Shown here piece by piece: positions 1 through 6,385 of a stretch of 39,242 bases of DNA. The stretch comes from Chitinophagales bacterium (GTDB lineage: Bacteria > Bacteroidota > Bacteroidia > Chitinophagales > Saprospiraceae), in NCBI GenBank assembly GCA_013298845.1, contig JAAFJN010000044.1, forward strand, positions 1 through 39,242, given 5' to 3'. A program made the position numbers and the translations under genes. Position 1 is the first letter of the stretch. Every line of letters begins with the position of its first letter. A model generated the notes under the pieces. It was not told where the DNA came from. It made no database searches and saw only the letters and a list, made by a program, of their open reading frames with translations.

Positions 1-2
1 CC

Positions 3-2405
3 CTCACCGCGACCGACGCGGCTGGTAACTCTTCAACCTGTTCGTTCCTCGTAACCGTAACGGACCAAACACCGCCAACTTTTGCCTGCCCGGCCAATAC
101 AACGGTAGCGGCGGGTGCCAACTGCGGGGCCATTTTGGCCAATTACGCGGCATCGGTAACGGCATCGGATAACTGTTCGGCTAACCCGAACGAAACCCAA
201 AGCCCCGCTTCGGGAACAGCCATCAGCGGTGCACAAGTTGTAACCCTTACGGCAACGGACGCAGCCGGTAACTCGGCGACTTGTTCGTTTGTGGTCACCG
301 TAGCGGACCAAACACCGCCCACTTTTGCTTGCCCAGCCAACACAACGGTAGCGGCGGGTGCCAATTGCGCGGCTACTTTGGCCAATTACGCGGCATCGGT
401 AACGGCATCGGACAACTGTTCGGCCAACCCGAACGAAACGCAAAGCCCGGCGGCTGGTACCAGCATTTCCGGTACTCAAACCGTTGTTCTTACCGCCACG
501 GACGCGGCGGGTAACTCGTCAACTTGTTCGTTTGTGGTAACGGTGGTTGACCAAACCGCCCCCAGCATCACTTGTCCGGCCAATACTACGGTAGCCGTTG
601 GTGGTGTCAACTGCAACGCAACCTTGGGCAACTACGCAGCATCGGTTTCAGCGACCGATAACTGTACCGCTAACCCGAACGAAAGCCAAAGCCCCGTGTC
701 TGGTACGACCATTTCCGGCGTGCAGGTAGTAACCCTTACCGCTACCGATGCGGCGGGTAATTCCAGCACTTGCTCGTTTAACGTGACGGCCATTGACAAT
801 GTCGCGCCAACGGTAACCTGCAAACCATTCGTAACAACCCTGGGTGCCAACGGAACGGTAACAGTCAATACCGCCGATGTTTTCCAAAGCGGCAGCGACA
901 ACTGTAGCACGGTGAATCAGGTGTCTGTGACGCCAAATACATTGACTTGCGCCAACATCGGTCTTACCACGGTGGTTTTGACCGTGAGCGATAACAGCGG
1001 TAATACGGCAACCTGCTCGGCAATTGTAAAACTTTCGGACAATTTGGCGCCAACGGTGGTGTGCAAAAACTTCTCGGCCAGCCTCAACGCGACGGGTACA
1101 GTGACCATCACACCGGCCAACGTGTTCCAAAGCGGAACCGATAACTGCGGTACAGTAGCGCCCATTACCGTTACTCCGGCCACGTTCAATTGCAGCAACC
1201 TCGGCAACAACGTAGTGACCTTGATCGCCATTGACGGTTCCGGCAACCAGGCAACTTGTTCCGCAATCGTAACCGTAACCGACCCAATTGCGCCGGTAGC
1301 CTTGTGCAAAAACGCCATTGTGAGCATTCCAAACACGGGTTCTGCTTCGGTAACACCAACCATGATCAACAACGGCACCACCGATAACTGCTCGTTCACG
1401 CTCGCGGTTTCGCCCGCTACGTTCACTTGCGCGCAATTGGGCCTCAACACCGTTGTACTCACCGCTACCGACGCTTCCGGCAACACTGCCACTTGTTCGG
1501 CAACGGTAAACGTACGCGATTTGACCGGTCCCGTAGCATTATGCAAAAACGCCACCATTTTCCTCAATTCAACGGGTGAAGCAACCTTGAATCCATCACA
1601 AGTGGACAACGGTAGTTTTGACGCCTGCGGTATTGCCAGCATGACGGTGAGCGACAACTTGTTCAACTGCTCCGATATTGGCACGCCAATTGCGGTATTC
1701 CTCCGCGTTCGCGACATCAACGGTAACCTGTCAACTTGTACGTCGTACGTGACCGTACGCGATAACACCGCCCCAACGGCCTCTTGCGAAGATGTGCAGG
1801 TAACCTTGGGTGCCAACGGAAAAGTAGCCGTTTACGGCGCTGCTCTGGCGGCTGGTAGCACGGATAACTGCGGCGTTTGGTCTTACACCCCAATTGCCAA
1901 AGTGTATACAACGGCCAATATTGGTGTCAACTACCTGACCATTACGGTAAAAGACTGGAGCGGCAACGCTGCCACTTGTGTATCGGAAGTAACGGTATTC
2001 CCAAGCGATAACCTGGGTGGTAACGGCAACGGTACCCAATCGGTGAACGACGAAGAAGAAGACCTTGACAGCGAAATTTTGGAATCAGAAATCACGGAAG
2101 AATTGACCATTGAGATAGATTCCGACATTTCGATGGCATTAGACAATACCAAAATTGAAGTATTGATTTACCCAAATCCGACGATGCACGACGCATTTGT
2201 AGAATTTGAACTCCCGTACAAATCAGACTACCGCGTGGTGTTGATGGATGCCACAGGTCGCCTGGCGTACGCGAGTAATGGATACGGTGCAGAAGGATTT
2301 AATCGCCTGGTTTTACCCATGAGTGAATTGCCATCGGGCGTTTACTTTATGGAACTCCGGGCTGGAACATTGGTTACACGCAAACAGTTAATACGACAGG
2401 AATAA
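3..2405 (+). CDS. HYR-repeat surface/secreted protein with T9SS sorting domain (5' end outside window)
   Basis: The frame is open from the first bases, so the true start lies upstream; 800 residues are visible. Seen: eight Ig-like modules of about 81 residues. The first three (from about 63, 306 and 549) are nearly identical and follow the pattern PxxxCPANTTV, TxSDNCSANPNE, TATDAAGNSSTCSFxVTV. Five more diverged modules begin near 795, 1038, 1281, 1518 and 1761, each opening with a short Cys motif such as CKN followed by a T-rich strand and a DNC or DAC motif. The paired cysteines fit HYR/bacterial Ig-like domains. An acidic linker (about 2047-2130) precedes a C-terminal domain starting at YPNPT and ending in KQLIRQE, a typical T9SS type A signal. 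Inference: a long cell-surface or secreted adhesin-like protein moved by T9SS. Ligand unknown. A strong terminator follows. Confidence 0.9.
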   Translation, partial: LTATDAAGNSSTCSFLVTVTDQTPPTFACPANTTVAAGANCGAILANYAASVTASDNCSANPNETQSPASGTAISGAQVVTLTATDAAGNSATCSFVVTVADQTPPTFACPANTTVAAGANCAATLANYAASVTASDNCSANPNETQSPAAGTSISGTQTVVLTATDAAGNSSTCSFVVTVVDQTAPSITCPANTTVAVGGVNCNATLGNYAASVSATDNCTANPNESQSPVSGTTISGVQVVTLTATDAAGNSSTCSFNVTAIDNVAPTVTCKPFVTTLGANGTVTVNTADVFQSGSDNCSTVNQVSVTPNTLTCANIGLTTVVLTVSDNSGNTATCSAIVKLSDNLAPTVVCKNFSASLNATGTVTITPANVFQSGTDNCGTVAPITVTPATFNCSNLGNNVVTLIAIDGSGNQATCSAIVTVTDPIAPVALCKNAIVSIPNTGSASVTPTMINNGTTDNCSFTLAVSPATFTCAQLGLNTVVLTATDASGNTATCSATVNVRDLTGPVALCKNATIFLNSTGEATLNPSQVDNGSFDACGIASMTVSDNLFNCSDIGTPIAVFLRVRDINGNLSTCTSYVTVRDNTAPTASCEDVQVTLGANGKVAVYGAALAAGSTDNCGVWSYTPIAKVYTTANIGVNYLTITVKDWSGNAATCVSEVTVFPSDNLGGNGNGTQSVNDEEEDLDSEILESEITEELTIEIDSDISMALDNTKIEVLIYPNPTMHDAFVEFELPYKSDYRVVLMDATGRLAYASNGYGAEGFNRLVLPMSELPSGVYFMELRAGTLVTRKQLIRQE
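63..794 (+). repeat. three in-frame ~243-bp tandem repeats encoding HYR modules
   Basis: Units begin at 63, 306 and 549, each with the bases gaccaaac. The spacing is exactly 243 bp, and the third unit is 246 bp because of one extra codon. The first two are almost identical at DNA level, the third slightly diverged. Such identity points to recent unit duplication or gene conversion inside the gene, and more units probably lie upstream of the window. Confidence 0.85.
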
Positions 2406-2424
2406 TCAACTTTCTCCCAGAATG

Positions 2425-2459
2425 CAGCCGCCTCGTGACAACACGGGGCGGCTTTTTTT
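2425..2459 (+). terminator. Rho-independent terminator of the HYR gene
   Basis: A 12-bp stem (agccgcctcgtg with cacggggcggct, one G-U pair) with a 3-4 nt loop is followed by seven T. It lies about 20 bases after the stop codon of the HYR protein. Confidence 0.85.
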
Positions 2460-2615
2460 ATGGATAAATTTTATACCAAAAATAGACGTAATTGTACAGC
2501 CAACAGTTGACGGAATCAAAAACGGCAAAGATGAAATACTGGAAAAAGGTGTGGAATGGATACGAAAGGGGTAAAATGTTGTAGCGCATTCTCAATGAAT
2601 AACCGAAGGTTTTCG

Positions 2616-2623
2616 TATTTTTG
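2616..2623 (+). promoter_or_regulatory. Bacteroidota -7 box TATTTTTG
   Basis: The sequence matches TAnnTTTG and sits 18 bases before the ATG of a 20-codon ORF at 2642. It suggests a promoter left from a lost gene. Confidence 0.4.
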
Positions 2624-2641
2624 CAGGAAATATCCCTAATT

Positions 2642-2704
2642 ATGGCTAAGTACATCAATCCATACCCAGCCTCGGGCGCCACCGGCACCGCTTTCCTGAA
2701 CTAA
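2642..2704 (+). pseudogene. possible N-terminal relic of a PD-(D/E)XK (Rpn-type) transposase
   Basis: This 20-residue ORF starts MAKYINPY and then runs into an unrelated Gly/Ala-rich tail and a stop. From memory, MAKYINPx is the usual beginning of Bacteroidota PD-(D/E)XK nuclease family (Rpn-like) transposases, which continue with TDFGFKKLFG. That continuation is absent. A -7 box lies just upstream. It could be a chance short ORF. The rest of 2460-2830 shows no gene I can support. Confidence 0.3.
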
Positions 2705-2830
2705 ACATTTTTAGATTGATTTTTTCCTGACTTACCCGGCGTCGCCGAGCGGTCTTTTCGTGCATTTTCCGCCTTGGGGCTTCCATTGTTGCGTGAAAAC
2801 TTATTTTTTAAAAATTTACAATCAAAAGAA

Positions 2831-3733
2831 ATGATAAAAGAATTCGAAGTCCTCATCATCGGAGGCAGTTACGCTGGATTGTCGGCGGCAATGGCGCTGG
2901 GCCGGTCATTGCGGAAAGTGCTGGTTATTGACAACGGCCAGCCCTGCAACCGCTTCACCCCGCATTCCCACAATTTTATCACCCACGATGGCGAGGCTCC
3001 GGCAACCATTTCCCAAAAAGCCCGCGAGCAGGTGGAGCAGTACGATACGGTGCATTTCCACCAAGGGCTGGCGACGGAAGGCAAAAAGACCGAAGCGGGT
3101 TTTGAGATAAAAACGCAGGCTGGCGAGGTGTTTTTGGGTAAAAAACTCATCTTCGCAACGGGCATTCGTGACCTGCTGCCCGACATACCCGGGCTTGCTG
3201 CGTGCTGGGGAAAAACGGTCATCCATTGCCCCTACTGCCACGGCTATGAGTTCCGGCAACAAAAAACGGGCATCTTCGCAAACGGACAGCGGGCGTTCCA
3301 CCTCGCTTCGATGGTCAACAACCTGACGGGCGACCTAACGGTGTTGACCAATGGAAAAGCAGATTTTGATGCTGCCCAATGGGAAAAACTGCGCCGACAC
3401 CACATTGAAGTCATTGAAATAGAGATCACAACAATTGAGCAGGAGGAAGGGCAGATCAAAGCCGTTGTGTTCGTGGATGGCAACCGGATGGGTTTCGAGG
3501 CGGCTTATGCGGCAGTTCCTTTTGCCCAACACTCCGAAATACCCGCCTTACTCGGCTGTGAACTGACGGAACTGGGTTATCTCAAAGTATCCCCGTTTCA
3601 GCAGACCACCGTCGAGGGCGTTTTTGCCTGCGGCGATAATTCAAGTATGATGCGCTCGGTAGCCAATGCCGTGGCGACGGGTAATTTGACGGGGGCAGTT
3701 GTGAACGGAAGTTTGGTAGAGGAGCATTTTTAA
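2831..3733 (+). CDS. NAD(P)/FAD-dependent oxidoreductase, thioredoxin reductase-like
   Basis: A flavoprotein of 300 residues in the thioredoxin-reductase-like fold. Seen: an FAD-binding Rossmann motif near the N-terminus (IIGGSYAGLSAAMA, residues 9-22), an ATGxRDLLPDIPG element (109-121), the redox pair CPYC at 133-136 inside HCPYCHGYE, and the C-terminal FAD motif FACGDNSS. The ATG at 2831 begins MIKEFEVLIIGG, the normal family start; an upstream in-frame ATG at 2774 would add 19 residues unlike the family. After CPYC a clear NADPH motif (GxGxxA) is not visible: the region reads IFANGQRAF. Family knowledge: HCPYCHGYE-type members include small-molecule disulfide oxidases and thioredoxin reductase paralogues. 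Inference: a cytoplasmic dithiol/disulfide flavoenzyme; partner unknown. It stands alone. Confidence 0.85.
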   Translation: MIKEFEVLIIGGSYAGLSAAMALGRSLRKVLVIDNGQPCNRFTPHSHNFITHDGEAPATISQKAREQVEQYDTVHFHQGLATEGKKTEAGFEIKTQAGEVFLGKKLIFATGIRDLLPDIPGLAACWGKTVIHCPYCHGYEFRQQKTGIFANGQRAFHLASMVNNLTGDLTVLTNGKADFDAAQWEKLRRHHIEVIEIEITTIEQEEGQIKAVVFVDGNRMGFEAAYAAVPFAQHSEIPALLGCELTELGYLKVSPFQQTTVEGVFACGDNSSMMRSVANAVATGNLTGAVVNGSLVEEHF

Positions 3734-3750
3734 AGCAGGATGTTAGATGG

Positions 3751-4038
3751 GATGTTTGTCAGGATGATAGATGTGACAGAGCGGGCACAATGGCCGCCGA
3801 CTAAAGTGCGGCGGTTACAGGATGATAGATGTGTTGCGGTGAATGGGTACCATTGAGCGCGTGATAAGTCCAGCCAAACCCCGTTCATCTTTTGATTTTT
3901 AAATTTTTTTTGAAAAAACCATAAAAACACCCCAAAATCGTCCTTTTCCCACCAAAAACATCTATCATCCTGTAACCTCCCGATTCATCGGGGGGCGTAA
4001 AGGCTTCCACCAGCACATCTGGCATCCTGACAAACATC
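3751..4038. repeat. nested inverted repeat, MITE- or REP-like
   Basis: The outer arms 3751-3775 and 4014-4038 are complementary at 23 of 25 positions. The inner arms 3813-3832 and 3958-3977 are complementary at 20 of 20. The core caggatgatagatgtg also occurs twice in direct orientation (3760-3775 and 3818-3833). No coding capacity is seen between the arms. It looks like a non-autonomous repeat element of about 290 bp, lying between the flavoprotein and the YhcG pseudogene. Confidence 0.7.
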
Positions 4039-4087
4039 ACATCAGGGCAGCCTGCCGGAGGTGCCTCACGCTATATTCTGAAAATTC

Positions 4088-4140
4088 TAAAAAATCCGTT
4101 GATTAGTTTGCATGTGTAAAAAGAGACTGTAAGTTTGCAC
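4088..4140 (+). repeat. direct repeat copy 1 (promoter-bearing)
   Basis: This stretch matches 5118-5170 at a fixed offset of 1030 bases. About 22 bases (taaaaaatccgttgattagt and onward) are identical, and the rest differ mostly outside the promoter boxes. The two copies bracket the YhcG pseudogene. Confidence 0.7.
4107..4137 (+). promoter_or_regulatory. Bacteroidota promoter TTTG-N19-TAAGTTTG
   Basis: TTTG at 4107-4110 and TAAGTTTG at 4130-4137 are separated by exactly 19 bases, an excellent -33/-7 match. It lies 79 bases upstream of the YhcG/DUF1016 start and should transcribe it. About 53 bp around it (4088-4140) recur at 5118-5170. Confidence 0.7.
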
Positions 4141-4216
4141 ACCAAAAATTACGAACAGCCTACGCAGTTGAAAACTAACCTGTGTATGCAGTAGTTATGC
4201 TTATTAAAAACATACA

Positions 4217-5069
4217 ATGGAAATAATAACAAACAACAAAGAGTATCACTCCTTACTTGGGCAGATTGCCGAAACCTACGAACAGGGGCAACGAAAGGCA
4301 ATTGTTGCAGTAAATAACGCTTTGGTAGAAACCTACTGGCATATCGGGCGGCATATTGTGGAGTTTGAACAAGGCGGAGCAACCAAAGCCGAGTATGGGA
4401 AAGGACTGTTGGCCAAACTTTCCAAAGATCTGGCACTGTCATTGGGCAAGGGATTTAGCGTAAGCAACCTCACTCGGATGAGGCAGTTTTATGTCGTATT
4501 CCCAATTTATGCGGAACTTCCGCACAAATTGAGTTGGTCGCATTGGGTAGAATTACTGAAAATAGACGACCCACTCGAACGTTCGTTTTACTTGCAGCAG
4601 ACACAGCACGAAAACTGGAGCACCACCGAACTCATTAGACAAAAACAAGCGTCCCTCTTCCTGCGCCTTGCCGCTTCCAAAGACAAAGCGGGTATCCTGC
4701 AATTGGCACAACAAGGCCAAACACTGCAAAAACCCGCCGACCTCATTCGGGAGCCGTACGTACTCGATTTTTTGAAAATACCCGAACCCTACCATCTGAG
4801 CAAAACCGAATTAGAAAAAAGAAAAAGCAGGCTACGAGGACGTAGGACAAATGAATATGTACCTCGGATACTTTGAAAACGAAGAAAACACCGAAGGCGA
4901 CAACCCGCCCGTAGGCATCGTGCTGGCAAGAGAAAAAGACGAATTGCTGGTGCAATACGCCATGCACAATATCTCCTCCCAACTCTTTGTGAGTAAATAC
5001 CAACTCTACCTGCCCAACCGCGAAGAACTGCAAACACTGATCCTTAAACAACTGAATACCCCAAAGTAA
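4217..5069 (+). pseudogene. YhcG/DUF1016 PD-(D/E)XK nuclease family gene, internal deletion and frameshift
   Basis: 4217-4876 encodes the DUF1016 N-terminal domain (LxxQIAETYEQGQRKAIVAVN, ETYWHIGRHIVEFEQ, YGKGLLAKLSKDL, FSVSNLTRMRQFY, LSWSHWVELLKI, and REPYVLDFLKIPE leading into the nuclease domain). 4851-5069 in the next frame encodes only the end of the nuclease domain (GYEDVGQMNMYLGYF, ENTEGDNPPVGIVLA, SNQLFVSKYQLYLP with S in place of N). Family knowledge: between these parts intact members have about 70 residues with the catalytic D...(D/E)xK. These are missing. The break falls in an A-rich run near 4817-4830, where the frame also changes. Inference: an inactivated nuclease of the type often linked to mobile DNA or restriction loci. 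Its promoter is intact, so a shortened DUF1016 protein of about 219 residues may still be made. Confidence 0.85.
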
Positions 5070-5117
5070 ACAATGACAATCCCCCCTCGTATTCCACAAA
5101 AAAAAGTGTGTAAAAAA

Positions 5118-5170
5118 TAAAAAATCCGTTGATTAGTTTGGATGTATAAAAAGATGTTGTATGTTTGCAG
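5118..5170 (+). repeat. direct repeat copy 2 with promoter TTTG-N19-TATGTTTG, no gene close behind
   Basis: It repeats 4088-4140. TTTG at 5137-5140 and TATGTTTG at 5160-5167 are again spaced by 19 bases. No ORF follows directly. The gap 5171-5446 otherwise holds only AT-rich sequence, a small ggttg/caacc hairpin near 5293-5315 and the weak promoter of the next gene. Confidence 0.7.
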
Positions 5171-5381
5171 GCGTAATATGATGCATCGCTTGCAAGGTCA
5201 TGTTGAGTGTTTACTTATCCGGGGGGGCTGGTCACGTTTCACAATTTATTGATAATCAATAGAATTAGATTCTTAGGAAAGGTAGATATCGGTGGTTGAG
5301 TTGCGGTAGTGCAACCGTTCTCATCAATCAAAAGAAAAAAAACGAACAGAAGATAAAATATTCAAAAACAAGAAAAAAAAC

Positions 5382-5389
5382 TAAATTTG
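5382..5389 (+). promoter_or_regulatory. -7 box TAAATTTG before the lipoprotein gene
   Basis: It matches TAnnTTTG and lies 57 bases upstream of the ATG at 5447. No clear TTTG is found at -33. The surrounding DNA is very A-rich, so a chance match is possible. Confidence 0.4.
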
Positions 5390-5446
5390 TAACAATATAC
5401 AAAAAACAGAAAATTTACTCACTGTCTAACAATAATGAAACTATAA

Positions 5447-6010
5447 ATGGCTGTAAAACATATCACTTTTATAATACTTACTTTGATTGTAGGCTGTAAT
5501 CAACAACCACAAACAAACAATTATAGTCAATTAAGATTATTGACATACGGTGGTCCGCCTGACATAAAAAGGCAAAGCGCAAGAAATGTTATTGCTGACA
5601 AATGGGGCATAGAATTTTATAGCGTTGCAGGTTGTGTAGTTACGAACGAACTCGTAGATAGTGTTGATAGACATAATTTAAAGATTGACAAACTCATAAA
5701 AGAAAAATATGGCAATGACTGGAAAGATAAATTTGATAAGGAAGTTAATCTGGAATTAAATAAACAAAACAAAGCAACTTCATTATTGATTAAAGAAGAT
5801 AGAATTATAAAAAAAGAAATTGAACTAGAACAAGAAGGCAACAGTTTAGAATTTCGTTTTCAACCGATTGATAGTAATACCTACAATATTAATGCGGTCG
5901 GTTGGGGACAGATTGGCAGTAAAGACGAATATGTATTATACTTCAAATACCTTGTTGATATAAAAAAAGAAAAAGTGAAATTTTTAAGCGATAGTTTGAT
6001 GAAAGAATAA
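5447..6010 (+). CDS. putative lipoprotein of unknown function
   Basis: 187 residues. Seen: a short hydrophobic signal (HITFIILTLIVGC) ending in a lipobox LIVGC with Cys17, so the mature protein should be lipid-anchored. The mature part is polar, with a Lys/Glu-rich likely helical middle (about residues 70-130) and a strand-rich end (NAVGWGQIGSKDEYVLYFKYL). I do not recognise the family. Base composition is far more AT-rich than the flanking operons (many AAA, AAT and TTA codons), which suggests horizontal origin. It is a single gene with its own weak -7 box. No partner is evident beyond the neighbouring repeat elements. Confidence 0.7.
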   Translation: MAVKHITFIILTLIVGCNQQPQTNNYSQLRLLTYGGPPDIKRQSARNVIADKWGIEFYSVAGCVVTNELVDSVDRHNLKIDKLIKEKYGNDWKDKFDKEVNLELNKQNKATSLLIKEDRIIKKEIELEQEGNSLEFRFQPIDSNTYNINAVGWGQIGSKDEYVLYFKYLVDIKKEKVKFLSDSLMKE

Positions 6011-6148
6011 CGAACCGATAAATACATTTTATTAGCCAATTAATAAGTATCAGATTGAGTTAAAATTCTCAAAAACACTGCTCCGAGATGCACATCTCGC
6101 CGCAGGATACCCCTAAATCCAGACTTATCTCTCCCCATCCCCATCCGG

Positions 6149-6246
6149 CCCTTACCGGTGCGGCCTTAGAAAAATCCCGATTTTGCTCCGTTGGAGCCCC
6201 ACGAAGCCAAAAACTATTTGAACCAAACGGAATTAACGGGGCAAAT
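6149..6246. repeat. dispersed intergenic repeat copy 1
   Basis: This stretch of about 98 bp matches 16550-16647 without gaps. A central block (gtgcggccttagaaaaatcc onward, through ttttgctccgttggag) is identical, and the ends carry scattered differences. Neither copy lies in a convincing gene. It may be a fragment of a repetitive element of this genome. The rest of 6011-6344 shows no gene. Confidence 0.7.
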
Positions 6247-6321
6247 TCTCCTCCCAAAATAAAACCGCCCACCCTCCTACACACGTATATTGTCCCCGAA
6301 CCGACAAAATAAACAGCGCCG

Positions 6322-6352
6322 GTTGTTCTTCGCCGGAATACAAATACCTTTG
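6322..6352 (+). promoter_or_regulatory. promoter of the SusCD operon (GTTG-N19-TACCTTTG)
   Basis: TACCTTTG at 6345-6352 is a perfect -7 box, with GTTG at 6322-6325 in the -33 place. Transcription would begin near 6358, about 30 bases before the SusC start. Confidence 0.65.
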
Positions 6353-6385
6353 CGGCGATGCTGACTTATTTACCGAATTAAAGAA

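Noticed and set aside
917-1816. 299-residue minus-strand ORF opposite the HYR gene
   Set aside because: Its repeats mirror the HYR repeats on the other strand; the plus frame has clear domains and a sorting signal.
6088-6312. 74-residue ORF upstream of SusC
   Set aside because: It covers the dispersed repeat; the second repeat copy does not keep a matching open frame as a gene.
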